From contig OX439038.1 in NCBI GenBank assembly GCA_949317995.1, positions 62,001 to 126,000 on the forward strand: a stretch of DNA of 64,000 nt. The letters are read 5' to 3'. The notes under the pieces were generated by a model. It was not told the DNA's origin and ran no database searches. It saw only the letters and a program-made list of their open reading frames with translations. Source of the stretch: Acholoe squamosa (lineage: Eukaryota; Annelida; Polychaeta; Phyllodocida; Polynoidae). Both the position numbers and the translations under genes were made by a program. Positions 39,554-48,687 of this stretch are shown here, one piece after another. Each line of letters starts with the position of its first letter. The first letter of the stretch is position 1.

Positions 39554-40083
39554 CTAGCCAAAAAATGGTGGCAAAAGTGGCTTCATTAAGAAATGTCATA
39601 GAGGACTCGGTTTGGTATGAATTTAATGTTGACATAGAAGACCTTGAGAATTGTGATATTGGAGATGCAAACATCCCCATATACAATATTCCATTAAGAA
39701 CTGTGTTCGGTGAATCATATGACAAAGCATGTGTGGTGCTTTTAGATAAAATCTTGATTTTAACGCTTATATCAAAAACGTCAGGAATGGATGAATCCTT
39801 TAACGAGGGTGAAATGATGTTTAATGAAAAAGCGATACTAAATTTACACCAAAGCGAAAACTCCAAGACCGATGTTTGTTTGACTTTTTCACCTTTTTCC
39901 CAATATCCACCGTCCCTAATAGTTTCTCCCATTTACACCTGTAAAGTACCAAATTTACTTTTATACGTTATAGTTTATGCTATGGTAATATTAGTTTATT
40001 ATGCTTGGATGGAAAGGCATTTTTTTAATGGAAAAAAAACATTTGAGTTCATAGAAAAATGGTTGTCGTCTTTTAATGTGTAG
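39520..40083 (+). CDS. Membrane-anchored protein, unknown
   Basis: 187 residues. No N-terminal signal peptide is obvious; a strong hydrophobic span (LLLYVIVYAMVILVYYAW, about residues 148-165) lies near the C terminus with a short basic tail, typical of a tail-anchored or type II membrane protein. The N-terminal domain has alternating strands such as ACVVLLDKILILTLI. Function unknown; a tegument or envelope role is a guess. Overlaps the upstream frame by 34 bp. Confidence 0.58.
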   Translation: MDNSRESYIDLTSQKMVAKVASLRNVIEDSVWYEFNVDIEDLENCDIGDANIPIYNIPLRTVFGESYDKACVVLLDKILILTLISKTSGMDESFNEGEMMFNEKAILNLHQSENSKTDVCLTFSPFSQYPPSLIVSPIYTCKVPNLLLYVIVYAMVILVYYAWMERHFFNGKKTFEFIEKWLSSFNV

Positions 40084-40255
40084 AAATTGACAAACGAGTT
40101 TAACTTTCCATGTTTTGATATGAATGTATGTTGTCGGGATATGAATTTAATTAAACACGTATAACATAAAATAAATAATAAAAAAAACGAGGAAGTAAAA
40201 TTTTTTAATTTTTATTGTTATTATGTAAACCATAGCATGTCCCAAAGGTACTACA

Positions 40256-40702
40256 TTATAACTCCGGTTCCATGTCACAATCAGAACACTTTTCCCCGTC
40301 ATAACATAAACAGGGATGCATATGACGAGGAAATAGTTTTCCTGTTCTGTAACTAAGTTCACATGTTAAGCAAACACACAATCGATACATTTGGTCACAT
40401 CTTTCGCAGGGTATTCTTTTTTTTTCTTCATCCTCTTCCTCTTTTAAAATGTAAAAATAGTCAGGAAAATCCTTTTTTTTCTTCTTTTTTTTCTTTCCTT
40501 GAACTTTTCTTTCTTCACCTTCATTTTTCCCTGGTGTTTGTTTCGAGTTCACTTTTTCCCCCACATTTTTCTTTGACTTTCTTGAACACTTCTTTTTGAT
40601 TTTTATAGTCTGATGAGGTATTGGCTGTTTTAAAGAATGTGGTAGTTTTTGAACTTTTTTTCCACCAGTGAAGCACGGTTTTGTACAACTGGGCAATTCC
40701 AT
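40256..40702 (-). CDS. Lys-rich protein with Cys-rich C terminus
   Basis: 148 residues. The first 85 are strongly basic, with runs such as GKKKKKKKKDF; then an acidic stretch (KEEEDEEKK) and a Cys-rich end with CERC, CVCLTC, CLC and CSDC motifs, suggesting one or two zinc-binding sites. The low-complexity part makes this less certain, but the Cys pairs and an intact ATG support a real gene. It faces the 39520 gene tail to tail. Function unknown; nucleic acid binding is plausible. Confidence 0.55.
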   Translation of the reverse strand: MELPSCTKPCFTGGKKVQKLPHSLKQPIPHQTIKIKKKCSRKSKKNVGEKVNSKQTPGKNEGEERKVQGKKKKKKKKDFPDYFYILKEEEDEEKKRIPCERCDQMYRLCVCLTCELSYRTGKLFPRHMHPCLCYDGEKCSDCDMEPEL

Positions 40703-40858
40703 AGTTCATTCCTTTTCTCCTGTCGCTTACGCGGCTGTGCATCAAATGACGACCGGGAAGAAAAATGTTTTCTTAAAATATACCTGGGTGTACCTCGATG
40801 CCCCCTCCCCCAACACCTACTACGAATTCTTTCTTTGGAAAGTTCTAGGTGCTTATAG

Positions 40859-41902
40859 TTAGCTTATCACTGCAACAGAGTCTAAAGCCTTTTTAAGTTG
40901 ACATAGTTTTGCTGAAAATACCGCCCTGTGTTTTTCACAGTTACAGCCCTGCTGATGAGGTATGAGGCTATGATTCATCAACAAACTACGGGTTATAGCC
41001 GCAGCTTGCCAAACATGAGACTTTTCGTAAAACTCATTTGATACATACTCTTCGGTGTCAAATAAACATCTGCATGGCATCTTGGTGTTCAATTCATCCA
41101 TATCTGTTAAACCGACATTAAGACTTTCGACTTTACAGGCCACGCACACCCTGGGATCATTTGCAAATACAACATGTGATCTGCTGTCAACTCCTGCCTT
41201 GTCTATATCTACATTTGTTTTTTTGATTGACTGTAGAGTGGAAACTAGAGTTCCAGCAAGGTTTTCTGGTACGACGGGATAGCTTTGAAGAAGTGCTGCA
41301 TGTTCCAACAACGTTTTTATTTCACTTACTTTCGAATATATCGGTGTAGTCTCAGGGTTTTTGTCGTCTTCATGTAAACCACCACAGATTCTAGTTAGGG
41401 GAGGAGTTTTAGTGGATCCTGAGGGAAACAAATTTTCAATATGGAAGCGGTTACTCAGTAAAAATACCTCGTGCAAAAGATCTGCAGCAACTCCATTCAG
41501 TTGATTTGTGTGGTAATTTTTTTGTGTGGGAATACATAGTCGTGAGAAATAAGTTATTAGGTCCCTCATGCTTATATCTTTTTTAGAACCCCACAGTTCC
41601 TTAAGTGCATATATAAGACGGTTTAACGCAAGCCATACCACACGATGATCATATCTAACACACATTCCACAAAATGTGTCTTTACCTACTTTAAAATTAG
41701 GACATACAAAATGAATGTAATCATTTAAAAGTTCAGTACGCTTTACCTCTAGCGCATCAATAAATTGATAAATGCCTTCTACTGAATCGTCCTTTAACAA
41801 CAGCAAAGGATTCATGGTAGAAATGTTTTTTACAACATGTAACATGTTTGCCCATCTTGACAACATGAAAGATACTCGAAAAAGTATGTTGTCGTCAGTC
41901 AT
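40859..41902 (-). CDS. Cys-rich protein, possibly a packaging protein
   Basis: 347 residues from the ATG at 41902 (a TTG opens the frame at 41929). Cysteine pairs are spread along it: CPNFKVGKDTFCGMC near residue 75, CVACK, CRCLF and CNCEKH near the end, the last with a nearby His. Scattered CxxC pairs with a C-terminal Cys-His group recall the herpesvirus UL32-type DNA packaging proteins, but no specific motif proves this. It is the downstream member of three minus-strand genes (43698 to 40859). Confidence 0.5.
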   Translation of the reverse strand: MTDDNILFRVSFMLSRWANMLHVVKNISTMNPLLLLKDDSVEGIYQFIDALEVKRTELLNDYIHFVCPNFKVGKDTFCGMCVRYDHRVVWLALNRLIYALKELWGSKKDISMRDLITYFSRLCIPTQKNYHTNQLNGVAADLLHEVFLLSNRFHIENLFPSGSTKTPPLTRICGGLHEDDKNPETTPIYSKVSEIKTLLEHAALLQSYPVVPENLAGTLVSTLQSIKKTNVDIDKAGVDSRSHVVFANDPRVCVACKVESLNVGLTDMDELNTKMPCRCLFDTEEYVSNEFYEKSHVWQAAAITRSLLMNHSLIPHQQGCNCEKHRAVFSAKLCQLKKALDSVAVIS

Positions 41903-41975
41903 ATTGAAAGTGCGGCTAACTGATTGCAAAAGAGCTTTCCAATTTTTTTAACGTTTGTTTTATAGGCTGTGACGG

Positions 41976-42617
41976 TTAAACCTGAACCTCATCCTCAATT
42001 AAATGAGGTATTGGGGGAAATTTAATCTCCCTTTCAGTTAATATTTTTGCAGAAGTAGAATTACTTTTGGCGGGCTGTAAGGCAGAATGTAGTGACTCGA
42101 TGGAAGATATTGCACAGCTCTCAGGTAACATTATTTCACTTAATATTGAATTTTCAATGTGCTCATCAGTTAAAGGATGAGTTTCAGTGACGGACGGTGG
42201 TTGGCATAAGATATCATCTACATAGCTGTATAGATCATCTGCTTGTTCCCCCACTTCTGCAAATCTATTTGTGTATTTGGTGAAATTTTTATAGTTTTTT
42301 GACTGCTTAAGTGCATCATGATGTTTGTCTATTTCTTTTAGGAGTGGCAAAGAGTGTGCTATTATTTTTCTTCTTTCTCTTACAGCTTTTTCTTCTCCTA
42401 GTAATTTATCACATACGTTGGCCCTGTATTGTTTTAGTTGAAGTTCTTTGTCTATTTCAGTTATGCGTTTCATGTAGCGTTTTAGGATGTGCAAGTCTGA
42501 ATCTGATGGCATGGGTGAACGAGAACCATTTTTGCTTTCTTTTAGCAACAACCTGGCAGCCTTAATGTTACACAACCTTTGTGCTTGTAATTTTTCAATT
42601 TCCTTTTCCACGTTCAT
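41976..42617 (-). CDS. ESCRT-III (CHMP/Snf7)-like coiled-coil protein
   Basis: 213 residues, the size of CHMP proteins. The first half is basic and helical (IEKLQAQRL, AARLLLKESKNG, then ILKRYMKRITEIDKEL and further coiled coil to about residue 125), the second is acidic (ADDLYSYVDDIL, DEHIENSILSEI) and ends with a Pro-rich KFPPIPHLI segment that resembles a MIT-interacting motif. This basic-helical-hairpin, acidic-helix, MIM order is that of ESCRT-III subunits, which bend and cut membranes. A viral copy would fit a role in budding or nuclear egress. Similarity is by pattern only; a generic coiled coil is the alternative. Confidence 0.5.
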   Translation of the reverse strand: MNVEKEIEKLQAQRLCNIKAARLLLKESKNGSRSPMPSDSDLHILKRYMKRITEIDKELQLKQYRANVCDKLLGEEKAVRERRKIIAHSLPLLKEIDKHHDALKQSKNYKNFTKYTNRFAEVGEQADDLYSYVDDILCQPPSVTETHPLTDEHIENSILSEIMLPESCAISSIESLHSALQPAKSNSTSAKILTEREIKFPPIPHLIEDEVQV

Positions 42618-42675
42618 TGCACCTACCAGACGTAGTTCACTGAAACAGTAGTATGGTTTTTTTTTTGTATCAGCC

Positions 42676-43698
42676 CTAGTTGAAACAAATAAAATCTTTT
42701 ACTGCCCATCCGATACTTGGTTGAAAATAAAATGACACAACTGTGTCTGTTGAAACTAATTTCCTTTCTATATGTGGTTCATTCCATTGAGATAATCTAG
42801 ACCATAAAGCTTCTTCAGTCACACCGTAAATTTCCTTGACAGAAGAGTTAAACCTACAGGCACCAATACAAATTGAAAGCTTCTCGTCTACAGGGTAGGC
42901 TCTACCCGTAACATATAGCGGGGTGTGATAGTGAAATTCTATGTAGCTTTTGTATGGGTCAGAGGTGGTATATTCGGCTCGGGGTGTTAAACTGCTACCT
43001 GAAAAACGTTTCCAGCTGTTTAACTCTTTGCTGTGAGCTATAACGCACATATTTCGAGACGGCATTGTTGTGTCCATGACAATTAAGTTTTCACCGTCTG
43101 TATGGTGGGTTACAAAAGGCAAACCGTAGTACAAGTTTGGCTCTTTTTTTAATAAGTCCCACTCTTGTGCCGCTATTATATCATTCTCTGTGAACACATT
43201 GGTAAGACTATCGTGAAAGAAATTTCCTTTTCCGATATAAATGTAAGCTTTTGAAAATATTCCAGGTATGATATTTGTTGACGCATCTGCACAAAAAGTG
43301 TCAGGCCATAAACATATTTTTCCATTTTTGTTTACCCCTCGTATGCCTTGGCTGGTTTCGTGAAAAGATTCTTTGAAGTTTACCTCACTTATTTTTTGTA
43401 ACGTAGCTAAACTGTGGGAATTATTAAGTGTGAAAACTACCCCTTTATTGCCATCACAAAGTGCCACTTCACCTTTTTTAGTCTTAAATCCAACACACTT
43501 TTCTATATTAAAAAATGTAATTAAGCTATTTTTAAAAGGAAAGACTTTGATGTTCGTTATTAACTTGGAAGAAGCATGTGGAAGATGTGGAGGTGGGATG
43601 TAATTTGATTTTCCTGTTAGACTGTACCATATTTTACGTCTTATGGAAGGTTCAGGATGAATAAAATCCGGTACAGATTTTGGCATTGTGTCAGACAT
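42676..43698 (-). CDS. Unknown 340-residue protein
   Basis: 340 residues; a second ATG 12 bases in could also serve. No signal peptide or membrane span; mixed alpha/beta composition with conserved-looking aromatic segments (FFHDSLTNVFTEND, CVIAHSKELNSWKRFSG, YKSYIEFHYHTPLYVTGRAY). Cys residues are scattered. No family recognised; a capsid or tegument role is possible given its position. The ATG is only 61 bp from the ATG of the plus-strand gene at 43760, so they share a divergent promoter. Confidence 0.6.
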   Translation of the reverse strand: MSDTMPKSVPDFIHPEPSIRRKIWYSLTGKSNYIPPPHLPHASSKLITNIKVFPFKNSLITFFNIEKCVGFKTKKGEVALCDGNKGVVFTLNNSHSLATLQKISEVNFKESFHETSQGIRGVNKNGKICLWPDTFCADASTNIIPGIFSKAYIYIGKGNFFHDSLTNVFTENDIIAAQEWDLLKKEPNLYYGLPFVTHHTDGENLIVMDTTMPSRNMCVIAHSKELNSWKRFSGSSLTPRAEYTTSDPYKSYIEFHYHTPLYVTGRAYPVDEKLSICIGACRFNSSVKEIYGVTEEALWSRLSQWNEPHIERKLVSTDTVVSFYFQPSIGWAVKDFICFN

Positions 43699-43759
43699 AC
43701 GAGTGAGATCGCGGGGAAAACAGTCTTTACATATTATAGTTAAGTCATTTCAAATTACA

Positions 43760-44872
43760 ATGGAAACAACTCTATGTGCCCTTTTGGACCCAGTTCTTGA
43801 AGGAAATGAAAAAAAAACACAATCGAGTATCTTAGAGCGAGCAGCTTTGGCAGCTTGTGATTTAACTCAGCCTGTTAGATTAACACTAGACGAAGGAAAA
43901 GGTTATGTTTTTGATACCTCTAAAGGTGAAAATATTTCAAATAACATTACAAGCCAATCAGCTGATGAAATAACGCAATTTCATGAAGGCTTGCTCTCCA
44001 TTATCGACAAGGAATACACGAAAGGAGAAGACGGCATAAGTGCAGACAGTGTTACCCAACCTGAATGGTTTGGTCCATACAAACACTATGACCACTTTTA
44101 CTGCTTAGAAGACCTATCTTATCAACTGGATCCAAACAGGAGCAAGACACTTCTAGATCCGATATTAAAAACCTTTACTGAGCAAAGTTGCGAAGAGTTT
44201 TCCTTAACATTTGAACAAATCGAACTGCTTCGTAGAGAGCTAGACAAAGAGTGCCAGGAAGCCGAGTCATGTGTTTACCGTTTGTACTATCCGGAAGTAG
44301 GCAAAAGTGGACCGGTCGCCTTGTCCCCTCTTGTTCTTAAACTGCTTACAGAGGCACTTGCTTTAACAGCAGTTAATGCAAGCAGTCTTTGGTGTTTGCT
44401 GGATGCTTTGTTGGCCAACCTTGTTTACACAGATGAGGACGAACATGGGAACGAGAAAAACTCATCTACCTTTTCTAACTTACCTGCCCAGTGTATTTGT
44501 TGTTTATTAACAAAACAAACCCGTTCCTACATTGACACTGCGACAGAAGTGGGGTGTCAACTAACTAAAGACAATTTAATATCCTGGACCACATGGATTG
44601 GAGTACTTAAAACGGAAATGTTTAAAAAGGGTCACAGGGTAAATGAAACTAACTTTTTTTCTCCCGTGGCTAACATTCACGACAAGGAACGCTGTTACGG
44701 GGCAGATGGTTTGCCGTTTTTAGAATATGAGTTGATCAAGCTATATATAGAAGATGATAAAGGCCGGATTGTAAATGATTTTTGGGTTGTAAGGAGAAGT
44801 ATTCCAGATGAAAGAAAGGTACAAGGTATAGAGGAACGAATTGAAATAACCACCCACATGGATAGTTTTTAA
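43760..44872 (+). CDS. Unknown 370-residue protein
   Basis: 370 residues from the first ATG (the frame opens earlier with GTG only). Contains acidic helical segments (EFSLTFEQIELLRRELDKE), a Leu/Ala-rich helix (SPLVLKLLTEALALTAVNAS) and a Cys pair CICC near residue 253. No family recognised. AATAAA at 44898-44903 closes the transcript, and a minus-strand poly(A) signal near 44950 marks the tail-to-tail gene. Confidence 0.6.
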   Translation: METTLCALLDPVLEGNEKKTQSSILERAALAACDLTQPVRLTLDEGKGYVFDTSKGENISNNITSQSADEITQFHEGLLSIIDKEYTKGEDGISADSVTQPEWFGPYKHYDHFYCLEDLSYQLDPNRSKTLLDPILKTFTEQSCEEFSLTFEQIELLRRELDKECQEAESCVYRLYYPEVGKSGPVALSPLVLKLLTEALALTAVNASSLWCLLDALLANLVYTDEDEHGNEKNSSTFSNLPAQCICCLLTKQTRSYIDTATEVGCQLTKDNLISWTTWIGVLKTEMFKKGHRVNETNFFSPVANIHDKERCYGADGLPFLEYELIKLYIEDDKGRIVNDFWVVRRSIPDERKVQGIEERIEITTHMDSF

Positions 44873-44954
44873 GTTGTGATACTTTGTAACCTGAAAAAAT
44901 AAACTTTTTGCATAAAATTATAATCTGAACAAATGATAAAAAGTGTTTTATTTT

Positions 44955-45674
44955 TTATAAAGAAGCATTTATTTCAGATGAAAGAAAAGGTAGAGCGTTT
45001 TCTTTGAAACAAATCAGACAAAATGAGTTTTTACTTTTACAGAAACATGTTAAAGTCCAACACGAACCACAAACCAAGCAACCGCAGCAAGGAGTATAGA
45101 ATAGTATATCTGCCTTTATGGCACACATGTGACAAATTTTACTAATGAAATCTTCTAGTGTGTTAAGAGAGCTTAAATCACCCATATCAATTTCCATTAA
45201 CTGGGAAGCCTCTATTTTATCTTCCAGTGGTGGAAAGTTAAAGAGTTGAACGTTTGTCTCCATCACCTTATGGGCATTTGGGTTTGCATTATTTTCATTT
45301 TCAGCAACTACTAGAGACGACCTAACTAAATTTTCTTCTTTTAACACGGAAACCTCAAGTTTACAACCATTATTACATCTCAGTGGTGGTCTTTTAAGGT
45401 GTGGAAGGTATGCTGCCCTGTAAATCTTATACGCGGGTTCACGTGGAGCAAATGATTCCTCGCATGTTACATTTGTTAATTTTTGTGGCAAATGGACAGT
45501 TACTTTTGTGGGGTGTTGTGGTTTACACCGTGTTGGCACGTGCGCCATTTGAGCAACACATGACCATGCAAGCTTTAGCCACTCCATCATGGTGGACGTT
45601 CTCCTTATAAGAGAAGGTTGATTTGTGTAGTAGGACAAAGTTATATGGGCAAGTAAAGAACCACAACTATACAT
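44955..45674 (-). CDS. RING-finger-like protein
   Basis: 239 residues from the ATG at 45674; a Met-Met pair at 45587-45590 is a possible later start. The last 60 residues hold a RING-like cysteine pattern: CHMC, CCGC, CGSC, CFC and CLIC, with no clear His, which suggests a C4-type or C4C4 zinc finger. RING proteins usually act as ubiquitin ligases; malacoherpesviruses have several. The N-terminal part is Pro/Cys-containing with no recognised domain. Its start is 13 bp from the divergent nuclease gene, so the two share regulatory sequence. Confidence 0.65.
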   Translation of the reverse strand: MYSCGSLLAHITLSYYTNQPSLIRRTSTMMEWLKLAWSCVAQMAHVPTRCKPQHPTKVTVHLPQKLTNVTCEESFAPREPAYKIYRAAYLPHLKRPPLRCNNGCKLEVSVLKEENLVRSSLVVAENENNANPNAHKVMETNVQLFNFPPLEDKIEASQLMEIDMGDLSSLNTLEDFISKICHMCAIKADILFYTPCCGCLVCGSCWTLTCFCKSKNSFCLICFKENALPFLSSEINASL

Positions 45675-45686
45675 ACTGAAAGAGTC

Positions 45687-47429
45687 ATGGAGGAACAACG
45701 GTTAAAATTATTGACTTCTCAGGCCGCTGCCATCGCATGTATTTGCCAGGAATATTGCGGTGGAAAAAAAGACCTTGTTTTAAATCTACTAGAACAGTCG
45801 AAAATTTTGGAAGCTTATTACATTATTACTGAAGCTTCCATTCCTATTCACGTGGAAACCAAAAATGCCTTGTTCATTAACGTTAGGAACAATATTGGAA
45901 GTCTTTACTGCAAAGTCAAGGACACCGGTACCGTCAGTGAAAAACCGAAAACTAAGAGAACGGGCAATTTTTTAGCACTCCTGTCTAAAATCATACCATG
46001 GTGGATGATGTGTTCAGAAAATTTGAAAAAATATGTTCAGGATTCTTATGCTTTAACGAAAGCTTTGCGGTGTGAAACCTATGGAAAGCTTAATCCATAT
46101 GTGTTACAAGACATGCGCCCAACTGATGTTGGGTCATATATACATGATGGCTTCGGCGTTCCTTTGATAACGGAATGTGCAAAATTATTTGGTTGGCAAA
46201 AGCTTCAGCATGTAATTCCAGGGAGGATGGTACATTCCGGATTACCGTTCATTGGAGTTACCCCTGATGGAATCAGTGTAGTAAACGTTGAAGCCTTTCA
46301 CGAAGTAACACAAAAATTATATAACGGACAGCCTGTTACAAAAACTGAAAGAGGAGCAGGAGCTCCGTGGATGACAATGGAACTTAAAACAATTCATCTT
46401 CAAAACAAAGTGCACGACAATGGAACAGTACATCATGCAACTGTGGAAGAAAGTGAAATAAAAAAGTTGATTGAATTTTATGAAAACGACATGGATGCTT
46501 TAAAAGAAATAACTAAACAAAAGGCTCTTGACTTGCTTGCTTATAAACTGAAAGTGGCTGGGTGGCTTCCTTTAGGTTTTAATACAAAGGAAAAGTCATT
46601 AACGGCTGGCACCGTACAAAGGTTATTGTTAAAAAAACAGGATCCCTTTTTTAAAAAAAGCACCATATTTTATCCTACGGCAAAATATAAAAAACTACCC
46701 GACTATAAACTCGGACCCACTGTGTTTCCTAACCTCACACAAATGCCGGTGCAAAACACAAGCGATGATTTTGACATACTTGAACCGTCTATAAAAAAGA
46801 CCAAAAGGGTAAACTTTACCTCACAATTCAGTTCATTGAAATACAAACATGCAGTTTGTCCAGGTAAAGCATCCCTTACAGTTTACAGCATTGAGCCTGA
46901 AAAGTTAAATAAAAAGTTGTTTTCTTTTGAATGGGACGAGGCTCCGTTAATGCTCACACTCAACTGCATACATTTTAATCAGGTTATGGCGCAACACTGT
47001 GTTGCAAAACAATATAATGAAGATGTAAAGTCAGTTTTTTCCCTTGCTTTGCGTGCACACAGTGATCCAAAAAGTCTTCTTCCCATACGAGTTGCGATGT
47101 TTTATGCATATGACACTGGGATTCAACCCGACACTGTAGATAGGTTCAGTGAAGTATATGGCAGGGAAATTGGACTAGCCGCACAAAGCCTACATGGTGG
47201 TAAGGATGTATATCAGATGCTTGTTGAATCAACTTATACAGATAGGAGAACTACCTTACATCGACGTGCTCTTAATTGGGAAACCCTGGATGATCCAAGC
47301 AGTAATGACACATACGAGAAATATAAAAAGTGGCAAACACCTAATACAATGGATTATAACAGTGATATATGGCTGTCAGATGATTCGTCTCCACCCTTAA
47401 TGTCTGACACTGATGACGAAAAACCTTAA
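45687..47429 (+). CDS. Alkaline exonuclease-like (PD-(D/E)XK) nuclease
   Basis: 580 residues. A PD-(D/E)XK nuclease core sits at about 175-240: GVTPDGIS (Asp194) and MELKTIH (Glu232 and Lys234), preceded by MVHSGLPFIG; this arrangement is seen in YqaJ/lambda-exonuclease and herpesvirus alkaline nucleases. It would process replicated DNA, with recombination and packaging as known roles of the family. The C-terminal 250 residues are less typical and end in an acidic tail. AATAAA at 47506-47511 follows. A TATAAG element at 45604 lies about 80 bp upstream. Confidence 0.75.
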   Translation: MEEQRLKLLTSQAAAIACICQEYCGGKKDLVLNLLEQSKILEAYYIITEASIPIHVETKNALFINVRNNIGSLYCKVKDTGTVSEKPKTKRTGNFLALLSKIIPWWMMCSENLKKYVQDSYALTKALRCETYGKLNPYVLQDMRPTDVGSYIHDGFGVPLITECAKLFGWQKLQHVIPGRMVHSGLPFIGVTPDGISVVNVEAFHEVTQKLYNGQPVTKTERGAGAPWMTMELKTIHLQNKVHDNGTVHHATVEESEIKKLIEFYENDMDALKEITKQKALDLLAYKLKVAGWLPLGFNTKEKSLTAGTVQRLLLKKQDPFFKKSTIFYPTAKYKKLPDYKLGPTVFPNLTQMPVQNTSDDFDILEPSIKKTKRVNFTSQFSSLKYKHAVCPGKASLTVYSIEPEKLNKKLFSFEWDEAPLMLTLNCIHFNQVMAQHCVAKQYNEDVKSVFSLALRAHSDPKSLLPIRVAMFYAYDTGIQPDTVDRFSEVYGREIGLAAQSLHGGKDVYQMLVESTYTDRRTTLHRRALNWETLDDPSSNDTYEKYKKWQTPNTMDYNSDIWLSDDSSPPLMSDTDDEKP

Positions 47430-47771
47430 AGTGTATTTAATTTACCTCTGTCTAGCCGACAATAGTTTGGTTAAAAGGAACTAACATATTTTTATTTCAA
47501 TCTTGAATAAAACTTAAAGTATATGTGTATCGCGGAGTAGGTCTTGCTTCTACGGTAGCCAGCAGCCGACTTACCAACTTAGTTTAAAATAAGGCAACCG
47601 GTGCTGCCATTACCCACATAGTGGCGACAGATTAAAGCGACCTCTGGTTTTAGCCGTAGGTAACAGCACCGATCGACCCGCCCTCTTGAAGAGGAAGCAT
47701 AGACTATATAACACACCACGAGCACCTGGACTTACATTTTTTACACGTGTGTACTTACGTCTTTTTTAACC
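47430..47771. other. Intergenic region with structured element
   Basis: After the AATAAA at 47506 comes a GC-richer stretch with dyads, CTACGGTAGCC and CCTCTTGAAGAGG among them, and then TATATAA at 47704-47711 before the next gene. No gene is seen; the structured part is listed separately. Confidence 0.5.
47599..47671. other. Stable stem-loop of unknown role
   Basis: CGGTGCTG (47599-47606) pairs perfectly with CAGCACCG (47664-47671) and TTACC with GGTAA, leaving CCA bulged and a 44 nt loop. CTACGG at 47550 could compete by pairing with CCGTAG at 47654-47659. It could be a small RNA, part of an origin, or a cis-regulatory structure. Confidence 0.45.
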
Positions 47772-48488
47772 ATGGCAAACACTTGGAAAGTAAAAAGTGC
47801 AGTTATAACAAAAAATGATGTAAAAAGTGCTGCAGGAAAATACAACATTTCTATGTGGGATGGATTTGTTAAAAAGTTAACAAAAATGAAAACACGCAGG
47901 GAGCAGCTCAAATATGTATGTGAAGGGCGAAGGAAAACTATGGTGTCTGCATCTGAGGATCTATGGTCCTTTTTTGAGCTTCCCCTATGCATGGAATCGG
48001 ATCATGCGGCGGTTATGAACAAGTTACTGTCGTTAGTGGACATTCCTTATGACCCTCAACTTGGTCATGACTACACCAAGGACATGTTGTATGTAGTCGT
48101 TATGACACTGTGGTTTGACACACCGGCTACAAAGACAAATGCTCTGGAGATTATGTACAGCAGGGAAAAAAATCGTCATTATGGAAACGAACCTCATCAT
48201 CCTGAGTATGAAACTTTAACGGGCATTGAGTGCAAAGATGAAAACATTGCTCACATGGCCTTAGAAAGGCTTACTCAAAACATGCAATGTAATGAAAATG
48301 GTTTTGGCACACTAGATTTAGAGGCGATGGAGAAGATGTTACCGGTTTTTACGACTGACACTGTGGAAAAACAAAATTTATATAAAACGTACATTTTAAA
48401 ATTCACAGGTATTTCTCAAGAGGTTTTTCGTTTTATGTTTATGGAAAAGGGTAATACGTGCTTTGAAAAAGACCTATCCGTAAAGTAA
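47772..48488 (+). CDS. Possible HD-like (DUF5662-type) protein
   Basis: 238 residues, in an ACCATGG start context with TATATAA about 65 bp upstream. A His-rich pattern spans about 78-145: DHAAVMNKLL, GHDYTKDML (His99, Asp100), NRHYGNEPHHPEYE (His136, His142, His143). This order (H...HD-x-x-K...NxHHPEY) recalls the DUF5662 group of metal-dependent HD-like proteins found in phages and bacteria. Substrate unknown. The match is by motif only. AATAAA at 48572-48577 follows. Confidence 0.5.
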   Translation: MANTWKVKSAVITKNDVKSAAGKYNISMWDGFVKKLTKMKTRREQLKYVCEGRRKTMVSASEDLWSFFELPLCMESDHAAVMNKLLSLVDIPYDPQLGHDYTKDMLYVVVMTLWFDTPATKTNALEIMYSREKNRHYGNEPHHPEYETLTGIECKDENIAHMALERLTQNMQCNENGFGTLDLEAMEKMLPVFTTDTVEKQNLYKTYILKFTGISQEVFRFMFMEKGNTCFEKDLSVK

Positions 48489-48687
48489 TTGGTCTTTGAA
48501 TGTTCGTACCACATAAAATGTAATTGAATATTTATTCATATCTTGCTACTTGCACATGTGTATTTATGATAAATAAAAAGATGTGGTAAAAATACTTTTA
48601 GTTGTGTTTGTTTTATGTGGTTTTTTGCTTTTACATAATTATGTTTTAATAATTATTCTCTTATTTATTATTTAACTATCGTAAAAG

